50,096 nt of DNA from Saccharothrix coeruleofusca (GTDB lineage Bacteria; Actinomycetota; Actinomycetes; Mycobacteriales; Pseudonocardiaceae): assembly GCF_014648515.1 (NCBI RefSeq), contig NZ_BMRG01000009.1, positions 187,764-237,859 of the forward strand. Reading direction: 5' to 3'. Shown here one piece after another: positions 1-7,878 of the stretch. The position numbers were made by a program, and so were the translations under genes. The notes beneath the pieces are model-generated. The model saw only the letters and a list, made by a program, of their open reading frames with translations, was not told the DNA's origin and did not search any database. Numbering within the stretch: position 1 is the first letter of the stretch; every line of letters begins with the position of its first letter.

Positions 1-2
1 TG

Positions 3-233
3 CGCGGCAAGGGCCTGATGGTGGGCGTGGAGCTGGTCGGCCCCGGCGGTGAACCGGACCCGGCCGCCGCGGTGGCGGTGCTGGAGGGCGCGCGGGAACG
101 AGGTCTGCTGGTGGGCAAGGGCGGCTTGTACGGCAACGTGATCCGCCTGGCCCCGCCGATGACGCTGACCGAGGACGAGCTGGAGGAGGCGCTGGCGGTG
201 CTGCGCGAGACCATCGCGGAGGTGGCGTCGTGA
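3..233 (+). CDS. Class III (PLP) aminotransferase, C-terminal end only
   Basis: The gene enters the window from the left; only the last 76 codons are present. The visible part has the end typical of class III aminotransferases: RGKGLMVGVEL, a variable helix, then a GLLVGKGG...NVIRLAPP segment and a closing helix with TEDELEEAL. The PLP lysine lies outside the window. The stop overlaps the start of the next gene (GTGA), so the two are translationally coupled. Paired with a methylmalonate/malonate-semialdehyde dehydrogenase, the likely job is to transaminate beta-alanine or a beta-amino acid to the semialdehyde that the next enzyme oxidises. That role is inferred from the neighbour, and a pyrimidine or valine catabolic cluster upstream would fit. 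Confidence 0.85.
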   Translation, partial: RGKGLMVGVELVGPGGEPDPAAAVAVLEGARERGLLVGKGGLYGNVIRLAPPMTLTEDELEEALAVLRETIAEVAS

Positions 234-1720
234 GGATCACCCACTGGATCGGCGGCAAGCCGTGGACCGGCGCGGTCGAGCGCGCGGGCGAGGTCCACGA
301 CCCGGCCACCGGCCGGGTCTCGGCGCGGGTCGACTTCGCGTCGGCGTCGGTGGTGGACGAAGCGGTGGCCGCGGCGCGCGAGGCGTACACGCGGTGGCGC
401 GGCGCGTCACTGGCGCAGCGGGCGAACGTGATGTTCGCCTTCCGCGAGCTGCTCAACGCGCGCAAGGGCGAGCTCGCCTCGATCGTCACCGCCGAGCACG
501 GCAAGGTGCTCCCCGACGCGATGGGCGAGGTGCAGCGCGCCCTGGAGGCGGTCGAGTTCGCCTGCGGCGTCCCGCACCTGCTCAAGGGCGGGTTCAGCGA
601 GAACGCCTCCACCAAGGTCGACGTCTACTCGATCCGGCAGCCGCTGGGGGTGGTCGGGGTGGTGTCGCCGTTCAACTTCCCCGCCATGGTGCCGCTGTGG
701 TTCGTGCCCAACGCCATCGCGTGCGGCAACACCGTGGTGCTCAAGCCGAGCGAGAAGGACCCGTCGGCGTCGGTGTTCATCGCCGAGCTGTTCGCGGAGG
801 CGGGCCTGCCCGACGGCGTGCTCAACGTCGTGCACGGCGACAAGGTGGCCGTGGACCGCGTCCTGGAGCACCCGGAGGTCAAGGCCGTCTCCTTCGTCGG
901 CTCCACGCCGGTCGCCCGGCACGTCTACGAGACCGGCACCCGGCACGGCAAGCGCGTGCAGGCGCTGGGCGGGGCCAAGAACCACATGGTCGTGCTGCCC
1001 GACGCGGACCTGGACCTGGCCGCCGACGCGGCGGTGTCGGCGGGCTTCGGCTCGGCGGGGGAGCGGTGCATGGCCATCTCGGTGGTGGTCGCCGTGGACC
1101 CGGTGGGCGACGAGCTGGTGGCCAAGGTCGCCGACCGCATCGCCGCGCTGAAGGTCGGCGACGGCCGTCGCGCGGGCTGCGAGATGGGGCCGCTGATCAC
1201 CGGCGAGCACCGCGACCGCGTGGCCGCCTACGTGGACGCGGGTGTCGCGGAGGGGGCCCGCCTGGTGGTCGACGGCCGCGACCGCCCGGTCGACGGCGAC
1301 CCGTCGGGCTTCTGGCTCGGGTCGACCCTGTTCGACCACGTGGGCGTGGACATGTCCGTCTACCGCGACGAGATCTTCGGCCCGGTGCTGTCGGTGCTGC
1401 GGGTGCCCACCTACGACGAGGCGCTGGAGGTGGTCAACGCCAACCCGTACGGCAACGGAACGGCCGTCTTCACCAACGACGGCGGTGCGGCCCGGCGGTT
1501 CCAGAACGAGGTCGAGGTCGGCATGGTCGGGGTGAACGTGCCGATCCCGGTGCCGGTGTCCTACTACTCGTTCGGCGGGTGGAAGGACTCGCTGTTCGGC
1601 GACTCGCACGCCTACGGCCCGGACGGCGTGCACTTCTTCACCCGCACCAAGGTCGTCACCGGCCGCTGGCTGGACCCGTCGCACGGCGGGGTCAACCTCG
1701 GGTTCCCGCGCAACACCTGA
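230..1720 (+). CDS. mmsA: CoA-acylating methylmalonate-semialdehyde dehydrogenase
   Basis: This 496-residue protein has the full length of the MMSDH branch of the aldehyde dehydrogenase superfamily. It shows the NAD-binding VSPFNFPAMVPLW segment, VLKPSEKDPSAS, the SFVGSTPVARH loop and the catalytic cysteine at about residue 280 in GSAGERCMAIS. The family converts methylmalonate or malonate semialdehyde, NAD and CoA into propionyl-CoA or acetyl-CoA plus bicarbonate, in valine, myo-inositol or beta-alanine catabolism. The GTG start lies inside the stop of the upstream aminotransferase. I see no strong hairpin after it. Substrate preference cannot be told from the sequence; the aminotransferase partner favours malonate semialdehyde from beta-alanine. 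Confidence 0.93.
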   Translation: MRITHWIGGKPWTGAVERAGEVHDPATGRVSARVDFASASVVDEAVAAAREAYTRWRGASLAQRANVMFAFRELLNARKGELASIVTAEHGKVLPDAMGEVQRALEAVEFACGVPHLLKGGFSENASTKVDVYSIRQPLGVVGVVSPFNFPAMVPLWFVPNAIACGNTVVLKPSEKDPSASVFIAELFAEAGLPDGVLNVVHGDKVAVDRVLEHPEVKAVSFVGSTPVARHVYETGTRHGKRVQALGGAKNHMVVLPDADLDLAADAAVSAGFGSAGERCMAISVVVAVDPVGDELVAKVADRIAALKVGDGRRAGCEMGPLITGEHRDRVAAYVDAGVAEGARLVVDGRDRPVDGDPSGFWLGSTLFDHVGVDMSVYRDEIFGPVLSVLRVPTYDEALEVVNANPYGNGTAVFTNDGGAARRFQNEVEVGMVGVNVPIPVPVSYYSFGGWKDSLFGDSHAYGPDGVHFFTRTKVVTGRWLDPSHGGVNLGFPRNT

Positions 1721-1803
1721 CCGACCGGCACACCGCCCCGCGAACGGCTTGCGCGCGCAACCGGAAAATCGGTGGCGAACGGGCGCAATGCCCGGCGGTG
1801 CCA

Positions 1804-1818
1804 GTTCAATAGCTGAAC
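1804..1818. promoter_or_regulatory. Small inverted repeat upstream of the STAS/MEDS promoter
   Basis: GTTCA and TGAAC flank a 5-base centre in an unusually AT-rich patch between mmsA and the STAS gene. It lies about 33 bp upstream of the -35 box. It could be a regulator site; no regulator can be named. Confidence 0.3.
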
Positions 1819-1850
1819 AATTTATTTCGCACGGTCGTGGTGGGGCCGTT

Positions 1851-1879
1851 TTGGCATTGTGGGCGGAATGGCGTAATCT
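1851..1879 (+). promoter_or_regulatory. Sigma70-type promoter for the STAS-MEDS operon
   Basis: A -35 box TTGGCA (1851-1856) and a -10 box TAATCT (1874-1879) are separated by 17 bases, close to the housekeeping consensus. Transcription would begin near 1886, giving a leader of about 58 bases before the TTG start at 1945. Confidence 0.6.
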
Positions 1880-1944
1880 GCTCCGCGTTGTGCACTCGGC
1901 TTTGGGGGCGCTGGGGCTTATCGCGATTCCCGCTAGGAGCACCG

Positions 1945-2262
1945 TTGGTCATCACTCGCCACACCGATCCGCCCGGTCTGGTGTTGTCGGGGGACATCGG
2001 CGCCGCGCAGTTGCAGGCGCTGCGCGATGTCGTCCTCGAAGCCGCTGACGCGGGGGGTGACGGCGTCCGGCTCTGCGCGCGGGACGTGCCGTTCCTCCGG
2101 GTCGAGGCCATCCGCGTACTGATCGCGGTCGCCGCTGAGCTGGCCCCGAGAGGTCGCGCGCTGGTGCTCGACGTCGCCAGGCACCACGCCTGGGCGATCG
2201 AAGCGCTGGGCTGGGCGGATGCGCCCGGTCTGGTCCTGTTGAACGGAGGTGTGCCCAGGTGA
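1945..2262 (+). CDS. STAS-domain protein with a degenerate phosphorylation motif
   Basis: The start chosen is TTG at 1945, because AGGAG (1935-1939) lies 5 bases before it; no better start lies in frame nearby. The 105-residue product is a single STAS domain (anti-sigma factor antagonist fold): VITRHTDPPGLVLSGDI, a helix, then LCARDVPFLRVEAIRVLIAV. In the family the segment before the second helix is usually D-S-S-G, with the second serine phosphorylated by an RsbW-like kinase. Here it reads R-V-E-A (about residues 52-55), so no phosphorylatable serine is present and a glutamate occupies its place. The next gene overlaps by 4 bp (GTGA) and encodes the probable partner. The function as a partner-switch component is inferred. 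Confidence 0.75.
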   Translation: MVITRHTDPPGLVLSGDIGAAQLQALRDVVLEAADAGGDGVRLCARDVPFLRVEAIRVLIAVAAELAPRGRALVLDVARHHAWAIEALGWADAPGLVLLNGGVPR

Positions 2263-3221
2263 GCGAAGACCGGTTCCGGCACCACGCGGCCGTCTACACC
2301 ACGGACGAGGAATTCCTCGCGGTGGCGGCCCCATTCGTGGCCGAGGGGATCGAACTCGGTGAGCCGGTGCTGGTCGCCACAACACCCGCGAACGTCGAAT
2401 CGTTGCGATCCGCGCTCGGCACCCTGGCGGGTGATTTCGACCATGCCGAAACTGCCTATTTCGGGCGGCGACCACCGGAACGGGCTACCGCCTTCTTCCG
2501 CTACTGGCAGCACAAAGTGACGTCGGCCACCTGCCGCAACGTCAGGGTGCTCGCCGAACCGCTGTGGGCGGGCCGCACGCGCGCCGACGCGACGGCCTGG
2601 CGGCGCATGGAGTCGGGGCTCAACGTCGTCTTAGCCGCCACTAACGTGTGGATGCTGTGCCCGTACGACGCGCGGGTGGTCGGCGAGGAGGGCGTGACCC
2701 ACGCGCTGATGACCCACCCCGAGCACGTGGTCGACGGCGAGGTGATCACCTCGCCGCACTACGTCGAGCCCGCCCACTACGCCGACACCTGCGACGCGCT
2801 CCCGCTGCCGCCCCGACCGGCCGACGCCAGGGTGCTGCCGCTGCGCGGTGACCTGCAGGCGTTGCGCCGGTTCATCGTGGGCCGGGCCATCGGTTTCGGG
2901 CTGTCGGAGGAGAACGCGGCGATGCTGACCGTCGCGGTCGGCGAGGCGCTGGCGTTCCTGCGCGACGACGGCCACGCCGCGATGTGGCTGGCCGACGGCT
3001 CGCTGGTGTGCGAGCTCAGCGGTGCACAAGCGGGTGAGCTGGACCCGTTCGCCGGGTTCCGGCCGCCCGCGCTGCACGCGCCCACCGCACCCGGCGACGG
3101 GCTGTGGGTGACCCGCCAGATCTGCGAGTCGGTCGACGTGCGCTGCGTCGAGGGCACCGTGGTGTTCCGGTTGCGCGTGGCGGGACCGCGCGCGGCGGAG
3201 AGCGCGGTCCCGGAGCGGTAG
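2259..3221 (+). CDS. MEDS-domain sensor with C-terminal RsbW-like ATPase domain
   Basis: The 320-residue protein begins with a MEDS domain (about residues 7-175: HHAAVYTTDEEFLAVAAPF, EGIELGEPVLVATT, and the later EPLWAGRT and LCPYDAR segments). This domain occurs in methanogen/methylotroph and DcmR-like sensory proteins. A linker leads to a GHKL-type ATPase domain (about 195-310). The N-box region reads VGEALAFLRDDG, where an RsbW-like kinase normally has an asparagine for magnesium. The G1 region is also poor, while GDGLWVTRQICESV resembles a retained G2 box. It overlaps the STAS gene by 4 bp, so the two probably act as a sensor/anti-sigma pair, perhaps by binding rather than phosphorylation. 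It converges on EF-G2 with only 3 bp between stops. Confidence 0.8.
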   Translation: MSEDRFRHHAAVYTTDEEFLAVAAPFVAEGIELGEPVLVATTPANVESLRSALGTLAGDFDHAETAYFGRRPPERATAFFRYWQHKVTSATCRNVRVLAEPLWAGRTRADATAWRRMESGLNVVLAATNVWMLCPYDARVVGEEGVTHALMTHPEHVVDGEVITSPHYVEPAHYADTCDALPLPPRPADARVLPLRGDLQALRRFIVGRAIGFGLSEENAAMLTVAVGEALAFLRDDGHAAMWLADGSLVCELSGAQAGELDPFAGFRPPALHAPTAPGDGLWVTRQICESVDVRCVEGTVVFRLRVAGPRAAESAVPER

Positions 3222-3224
3222 GAG

Positions 3225-5285
3225 TCACCTGGCCTGGGCGGCCAGCGCTTGGGGGAGCGGGTCGTAGCGGCAGAAGCGGCGGCTGTAGGTGCCGGTGCCC
3301 GACGTCAGCGAGCGCAGCTCGATGGCGTACCGCAGCAGCTCGGTGCTGGGCACCTCGGCCCGGATCACCGTGTGGCCCGCGCTGTCGGCCTCGGTGCCCA
3401 GCACCCGGCCGCGCCGCCCGGACAGGTCGCCCAGCACCGTGCCGAGGTGCTCGTCGGGCAGCCTGATGCGCACCTCGTCCACCGGCTCCAGCAACGAGGT
3501 CCGGCCGTTGGCCGCGGCGTCCTTGAGCGCCAGCGAGCCCGCGGTCTGGAACGCCGCGTCGGAGGAGTCCACCGAGTGCGCCTTGCCGTCCACCAGCGTC
3601 ACGCGCACGTCGACCACCGGGTGGCCTGCCTGCAGGCCGCGCTCCAGCTGCGCGCGCACCCCCTTCTCGACGCTGGGGATGAACTGGTTGGGGATCGCGC
3701 CGCCGACGATGCGGTCGACGAACTCGAAGCCCGCGCCGCGCGGCAGCGGTTCGACCACGATGTCGCACACCGCGTACTGGCCGTGCCCGCCGGACTGCTT
3801 GACGTGCCGCCCGTGCCCCTTGGCCGGCGCGGCGAAGGTCTCCCGCAGCGCCACCCGCACCGGCTCGGTGTCCACCTCGGCCCCGCCCGCGCGCAGCCGG
3901 GCCAGCACCACGTCGGCGTGCGCTTCGCCCATGCACCACAGCACCAGCTGGTGGGTCTCGGCGTTGCGCTCCAGCCGCAGCGTGGGATCGCCCGCGACGA
4001 GCTTGTTCAGGTTGCGGGCCAGGTTGTCCTCGTCGCTGCGGCTGCGCGGCACCACCGCGACCGGCAGCAGCGGCTCGGGCATGTCCCACGGCGCGACCAG
4101 CAGCGGGTGCTCCGGCGCGGACACGGTGTCCCCGGTCTCCGCCGAGCCCAGCTTGGTCAGCGCGCACAGGTCGCCCGCCACGCAGTACGGCACCTCGCGC
4201 AGGTTCGCCCCCAATGGTGAGTACACGTGCGCGACGCGCTCGTCCGCGTCGTGGTCCTCGTGCCCGCGATCGGCCATGCCGTGACCGGAGACGTGCACGG
4301 GCCGTTCCGGCCGCAGCGTCCCGGAGAACACCCGCACCAGCGACACGCGGCCCACGTAGGAGTCGACGGCGGTGCGCACCACCTCGGCGACCAGCGGCCC
4401 CTCCGGGTCCGGGGCGAGGCGGGGATGCGGGATGCCGTCCACGCCGGTGATCTCGGGCAGCGGGTGCTCCAGCGGCGAGGGGAACGCGCGGGCGATGCCG
4501 TCGAGCAGTTCGGGCAGGCCCGTCCCGGTCGCCGCGCACACCGGCAGCACCGGGTGGAACGAGCCGCGCGCCACCGCGGTCTCCAGGTCGGCGATCAGGG
4601 TGGCCTGGTCGATCTCCTCGCCGTTGAGGTAGCGGTCCATGAGGGTCTCGTCCTCGCTCTCGGCGATGATCCCCTCGATGAGCTGGTCGCGCTGCTCGGC
4701 GTAGCGCTCGTCGTCGGTGGTGAGCAGGCCCACCAGCCCTCCGTCGTCGCCGGGCAGGTACAGCGGCACCACGCCCGCGCCGAACGCCTCCTGGCAGGCG
4801 GCGATCTCGTTGAGCACGTCGGCGCGGTGGTGGTCGGTGCGCGAGATGACGACCGCGCGCGGCATCCCGACCGCCGCGCACTCCTGCCACAGCGCCACGG
4901 TCGTGGCGTCGACGCCTTCCGCGGCGCTGACCACGAACAGCGCCGCGTCCGCCGCGCGCAGGCCCGCGCGCAGCTCGCCGACGAAGTCGGCGTAACCGGG
5001 GGTGTCGATGAAGTTGATCTTGATGTCGCCGTGCCGGACCGGGGCGACCGACAGGCCGACGGAGCGCTGCTGGCGCACCGCGGCCGGGTCGTGGTCGCAC
5101 ACCGTGGTGCCCTCGGTGACCGAACCCGCCCTGGTCAGGACGCCGGTGGTCGCCAGCAGGGCTTCGGCGAGGGTCGTCTTGCCCGACCCGGAGGGGCCGA
5201 CCAGCACGACGTTGCGCACTTTGGCCGGGTCGTCCACAGCGACCGCGGCTGCCGAGGGACTGCTGTCGGAGTGTTTGCTGCCCAT
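3225..5285 (-). CDS. fusA2: Elongation factor G-like protein EF-G2
   Basis: The 686-residue protein has the EF-G domain order: a GTPase domain with P-loop GPSGSGKTT (about 30-38) and DTPG (94-97), a beta-barrel domain, then EF-G domains III-V with a long C-terminal region ending in a GTGTYSRRFCRYDPLP segment. The G4 element expected as NKxD reads SRTD at about 148-151, as in the EF-G2 branch rather than translocating EF-G. Mycobacterial FusA2 is reported to bind GTP without ribosome-stimulated GTPase activity, so the role in translation is uncertain. The start is ATG at 5285 with a GGAGGGTGGG stretch upstream; a GTG six codons earlier (5303) is possible. No S7, S12 or EF-Tu genes are nearby, which also argues against canonical fusA. 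Confidence 0.88.
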   Translation of the reverse strand: MGSKHSDSSPSAAAVAVDDPAKVRNVVLVGPSGSGKTTLAEALLATTGVLTRAGSVTEGTTVCDHDPAAVRQQRSVGLSVAPVRHGDIKINFIDTPGYADFVGELRAGLRAADAALFVVSAAEGVDATTVALWQECAAVGMPRAVVISRTDHHRADVLNEIAACQEAFGAGVVPLYLPGDDGGLVGLLTTDDERYAEQRDQLIEGIIAESEDETLMDRYLNGEEIDQATLIADLETAVARGSFHPVLPVCAATGTGLPELLDGIARAFPSPLEHPLPEITGVDGIPHPRLAPDPEGPLVAEVVRTAVDSYVGRVSLVRVFSGTLRPERPVHVSGHGMADRGHEDHDADERVAHVYSPLGANLREVPYCVAGDLCALTKLGSAETGDTVSAPEHPLLVAPWDMPEPLLPVAVVPRSRSDEDNLARNLNKLVAGDPTLRLERNAETHQLVLWCMGEAHADVVLARLRAGGAEVDTEPVRVALRETFAAPAKGHGRHVKQSGGHGQYAVCDIVVEPLPRGAGFEFVDRIVGGAIPNQFIPSVEKGVRAQLERGLQAGHPVVDVRVTLVDGKAHSVDSSDAAFQTAGSLALKDAAANGRTSLLEPVDEVRIRLPDEHLGTVLGDLSGRRGRVLGTEADSAGHTVIRAEVPSTELLRYAIELRSLTSGTGTYSRRFCRYDPLPQALAAQAR

Positions 5286-5598
5286 GGGATGCCCACCCTC
5301 CACAAGTGATTAGTGTTCGATCTCACACCCGTGGCGCGCGTCGGACAACCCCGTGGGCCGGACCCAACCCGGCAGGAGGAACCAGGGCGGGCGCGGACGG
5401 GGGCCGTGCTCACCCCACCGCTGCCACCGGAGCGTCGGGTCGCCCGCTCGGCCGGTGCTCGCACCCGGACGTGTGCCAGGCCACTACCTGCGGTGGGGGT
5501 GCGAGTGGACTGCTGAGAACGCGTCGGATTGGCCTGCTTCGGCGGTCCACGTCCGACGTACGATCAGGTGGTCGTCCCCCTGATCCGAAAGGCTGGCC
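5286..5598. other. Intergenic region between EF-G2 and pdxS
   Basis: This 313-base region separates divergent genes and must hold both promoters. No convincing small gene or RNA gene was seen. On the pdxS side it holds a TACGAT -10 candidate and a 24-bp inverted repeat, both listed separately. On the EF-G2 side only an AT-richer stretch around TAATCA just before the gene stands out. Confidence 0.6.
5559..5585 (+). promoter_or_regulatory. pdxS: pdxS -10 candidate and overlapping inverted repeat
   Basis: TACGAT (5559-5564) lies 34 bases before the pdxS start. It is followed by an inverted repeat, GATCAGG (5562-5568), ten bases, CCTGATC (5579-5585), which covers the likely transcription start. 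A repressor bound here would block transcription. No PdxR-type regulator gene was seen in the window, so the binding protein is unknown. Confidence 0.45.
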
Positions 5599-6513
5599 GT
5601 GACCACTTCATCCAACTCCGAGGCCGGTGCGCACCTGACCGGCACCGCCCGCGTCAAGCGCGGCATGGCGGAGATGCTCAAGGGCGGCGTGATCATGGAC
5701 GTGGTCACCCCCGAGCAGGCCAAGATCGCCGAGGACGCGGGCGCGGTCGCCGTCATGGCGCTGGAGCGGGTGCCCGCGGACATCCGCGCGCAGGGCGGCG
5801 TGTCGCGGATGAGCGACCCGGACATGATCGACGGCATCATCTCCGCGGTCTCGATCCCGGTGATGGCCAAGGCCCGCATCGGCCACTTCGTCGAGGCGCA
5901 GGTGCTGCAGTCCCTCGGCGTGGACTACATCGACGAGTCCGAGGTGCTCACCCCGGCCGACTACGCCAACCACATCGACAAGTGGCAGTTCACCGTGCCC
6001 TTCGTGTGCGGTGCGACCAACCTGGGCGAGGCGCTGCGCCGGATCACCGAGGGCGCGGCGATGATCCGCTCCAAGGGCGAGGCGGGCACCGGCGACGTCT
6101 CCAACGCCACCACCCACATGCGCAAGATCCGCGCCGAGATCAAGCGCCTGCAGAACCTGCCCGCCGACGAGCTGTACGTGGCGGCCAAGGAGCTGCAGGC
6201 CCCGTACGAGCTGGTGCGCGAGGTCGCCGAGGCGGGCAAGCTGCCGGTCGTGCTGTTCACCGCGGGCGGCATCGCCACCCCGGCCGACGCGGCGATGATG
6301 ATGCAGCTGGGCGCCGAGGGCGTGTTCGTGGGCTCGGGCATCTTCAAGTCCGGCAACCCGGCGCAGCGCGCGGAGGCCATCGTCAAGGCCACCACCTTCT
6401 ACGACGACCCGGACGTGATCGCCAAGGTCTCCCGCGGCTTGGGCGAGGCCATGGTGGGCATCAACGTGGACGAGATCCCGCAGCCGCACCGGCTCGCCGA
6501 GCGCGGCTGGTAG
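5599..6513 (+). CDS. pdxS: Pyridoxal 5'-phosphate synthase, lyase subunit
   Basis: The 304-residue protein is a full-length PdxS (SNZ/YaaD) TIM barrel. It shows [20 protein letters not shown] near the start, [13 protein letters not shown] with the ribose-phosphate-binding lysine, [11 protein letters not shown] with the second catalytic lysine, and [16 protein letters not shown] and GVFVGSGIF phosphate-binding loops. It makes PLP from ribose 5-phosphate, glyceraldehyde 3-phosphate and ammonia supplied by PdxT. The start is GTG at 5599 with a GAAAGG stretch 8 bases upstream. Unusually, pdxT is not next door but about 6 kb downstream, after a toxin-antitoxin pair, azlCD, a flavoenzyme and a permease. 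Confidence 0.97.
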   Translation: MTTSSNSEAGAHLTGTARVKRGMAEMLKGGVIMDVVTPEQAKIAEDAGAVAVMALERVPADIRAQGGVSRMSDPDMIDGIISAVSIPVMAKARIGHFVEAQVLQSLGVDYIDESEVLTPADYANHIDKWQFTVPFVCGATNLGEALRRITEGAAMIRSKGEAGTGDVSNATTHMRKIRAEIKRLQNLPADELYVAAKELQAPYELVREVAEAGKLPVVLFTAGGIATPADAAMMMQLGAEGVFVGSGIFKSGNPAQRAEAIVKATTFYDDPDVIAKVSRGLGEAMVGINVDEIPQPHRLAERGW

Positions 6514-6521
6514 GAGCGGTC

Positions 6522-6562
6522 CGCGGCGGCTTCCGGCCCACCGCGGGCCGGGAGCCGCCGCG
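6522..6562. terminator. Long hairpin between convergent pdxS and PIN toxin genes
   Basis: An 18-bp stem (6522-6539 with 6545-6562) encloses a 5-base loop; all pairs match except one G-T wobble. It lies just past the pdxS stop and just before the end of the converging PIN gene, so it can serve both strands. Confidence 0.75.
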
Positions 6563-6564
6563 CG

Positions 6565-6969
6565 TCAGGACACCGGGTACACCTCGATGTCGACCTGGTG
6601 GCCGTTCGACCCGGCCAGCTTGGCGTCGCAGGTGATGAGGGGGACGTTGAGCTCCTCGGCGAGCGCCAGGTAGAGCGAGTCGTAGGTGTGCACCGCGTGC
6701 CGCAACTCCCATGCCCGGCGGAGCAGGGTCCGCAGGGGCACCCGGTTCACTGGTGACGCGGTGATCCGGGACATCGCGAAGGTCGCGTCGTCCGGGGTCA
6801 GGTGGAGGTTGCGCTCCATGCGGCGCAGCACGCTCATCGCTTCGGCGTCGATGAGCTCCGGGGCTGACGCGGTCGAGGTCATCAGCCTGCGCAGGAGTTC
6901 CCGTTCCGGGCTCTTGCCCGCGACGACCTCGACGAGCGCGGAGCAGTCCACGACGATGGTGGTCTTCAT
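6565..6969 (-). CDS. PIN-domain ribonuclease toxin (VapC/FitB-like)
   Basis: The 134-residue protein is a complete PIN domain. The four acidic metal ligands are visible: D8 in IVVDCSALVE, E43 in ELIDAEAMSVL, D97 in HTYDSLYLALAEEL and D115 in LITCDAKLA. PIN toxins cleave RNA, often tRNA or rRNA, unless held by a cognate antitoxin. The ATG start overlaps the antitoxin stop (ATGA), giving the usual antitoxin-first order. The gene converges on pdxS over a strong hairpin. The RNA target cannot be predicted. Confidence 0.9.
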   Translation of the reverse strand: MKTTIVVDCSALVEVVAGKSPERELLRRLMTSTASAPELIDAEAMSVLRRMERNLHLTPDDATFAMSRITASPVNRVPLRTLLRRAWELRHAVHTYDSLYLALAEELNVPLITCDAKLAGSNGHQVDIEVYPVS

Positions 6970-7220
6970 TCGCTGTCCACCTCGTCCCGGAGCTCGCGGA
7001 TCGTGCGCACGATGGTCTCCCGGTCCACACCCCAGGTGCGGTTGGTGGCGGACTCGATCCACTCTTCCATGGTCGGCTTGCTGGCCACTTCGATCAGGTG
7101 CTGGCGCAGGTAGCCGGTCAGCGACATGCCCTGTGCGTCGGCGCGTTTCTGGAGGATGTCCACCACCTTGGACGGCACCTCACGGATGTGCACGGGTTTG
7201 GTGTCGCCGCCCTCGTCCAT
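6966..7220 (-). CDS. FitA-like ribbon-helix-helix antitoxin
   Basis: The 84-residue product begins with a short strand and two helices, KPVHIREVPSKVVDILQKR followed by ADAQGMSLTGYLRQHL, which is the ribbon-helix-helix layout of FitA/VapB antitoxins. An acidic C-terminal tail follows that would cover the toxin active site. I chose ATG at 7220 because a TACGCT -10 box (7228-7233) lies 7 bases before it, as in a leaderless actinobacterial transcript. An ATG at 7256 would add 12 residues and has GAGAG before it. Antitoxins of this kind usually repress their own operon; an inverted repeat just upstream is the candidate site. Confidence 0.82.
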   Translation of the reverse strand: MDEGGDTKPVHIREVPSKVVDILQKRADAQGMSLTGYLRQHLIEVASKPTMEEWIESATNRTWGVDRETIVRTIRELRDEVDSE

Positions 7221-7264
7221 GTCTTCGAGCGTAGGGGCGGTACATGCTGTCTGCATGAAGCTCT

Positions 7265-7284
7265 CATCGGCACATGCACCGATG
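7265..7284. promoter_or_regulatory. Inverted repeat upstream of the toxin-antitoxin operon
   Basis: CATCGG (7265-7270) and CCGATG (7279-7284) flank 8 bases, 45 bp upstream of the chosen antitoxin start. Ribbon-helix-helix antitoxins commonly bind such paired half-sites, so this is a candidate autoregulatory operator. Confidence 0.45.
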
Positions 7285-7308
7285 GAATCAACTACTCGAA
7301 CGGGTGTT

Positions 7309-7866
7309 CTACACGTGCTCCATGACCATCACCGCTGATGTGCCCGGCTCCAGCGCCTGGCAGGTGTGCGGCACGTCGCCGGGGTAGAGCAGGTAGTCGC
7401 CCGGCCCCAGTTCCACCGGCTCCTCCCTCGGCCCCGCCAGCACCCGCCCCGCGCTGACCACCAGGTGCTCGGTCGTGCCCGGCATGTGCGGCTCCGACTC
7501 GCGCGCCGCGCCCGGCTCCAGGTTGAGCACGTAGATGTCCCGCCGCGCCCCCGGCGGGCAGGACGCCAGCAGGGTCGCCGTGTAGTGCGCCCGCTCCGAG
7601 TAGATGGCGGGCCCCTCGCCCGCGCGGATCACCCGCACCCGCGGCGTGGGCGGGTCGACCAGCCTGCTGAACGGCACCCCGAGCGCGACGCCGAGCGCCC
7701 ACAGCGTCTCCACGCTGGGGTTGCCGCTGCCCGACTCCAGTTGGGAGAGCGTGGACTTGGCGATCCCGGCCCGCTTGGCCAGTTCGCTCAGCGACAGGCC
7801 CGCGCGCTCCCGCTCCCGTCGCAGCGAGGCCGCGATGACCTCCAGCGGCGCCCCTGTGTTCGGCAT
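7309..7866 (-). CDS. XRE-family regulator with C-terminal cupin domain
   Basis: The 185-residue protein starts at ATG 7866 (MPNTGAPLEV). It has a helix-turn-helix of the XRE type (about residues 8-60, with GLSLSELAKRAGIAKSTLSQLE) followed by a small cupin barrel (about 105-180) with ARESEPHMPGTTEHLVV and GDYLLYPGDVPHTCQA. The two cupin histidine motifs suggest binding of a small ligand or metal. It is divergent from azlCD over a 56-base gap with two inverted repeats, so it most likely regulates that exporter and itself. Regulators of this architecture often accompany AzlC-type amino-acid exporters; the ligand is unknown. Confidence 0.88.
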   Translation of the reverse strand: MPNTGAPLEVIAASLRRERERAGLSLSELAKRAGIAKSTLSQLESGSGNPSVETLWALGVALGVPFSRLVDPPTPRVRVIRAGEGPAIYSERAHYTATLLASCPPGARRDIYVLNLEPGAARESEPHMPGTTEHLVVSAGRVLAGPREEPVELGPGDYLLYPGDVPHTCQALEPGTSAVMVMEHV

Positions 7867-7878
7867 GACAGTCCAATC

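Noticed and set aside
262-1812. Long arginine/glycine-rich reading frame over mmsA on the plus strand, and others like it over most genes
   Set aside because: They are shadows of the real frame caused by high GC: low complexity, no domains, and wrong third-position pattern.
3249-4220. Plus-strand open frames opposite EF-G2
   Set aside because: The minus strand encodes a full EF-G2 with all domains; the opposite frames are antisense shadows.
6565-7062. Longer PIN toxin starting at 7062
   Set aside because: The extra 31 residues overlap the antitoxin gene and are not PIN-like; ATG 6969 overlaps the antitoxin stop as usual.
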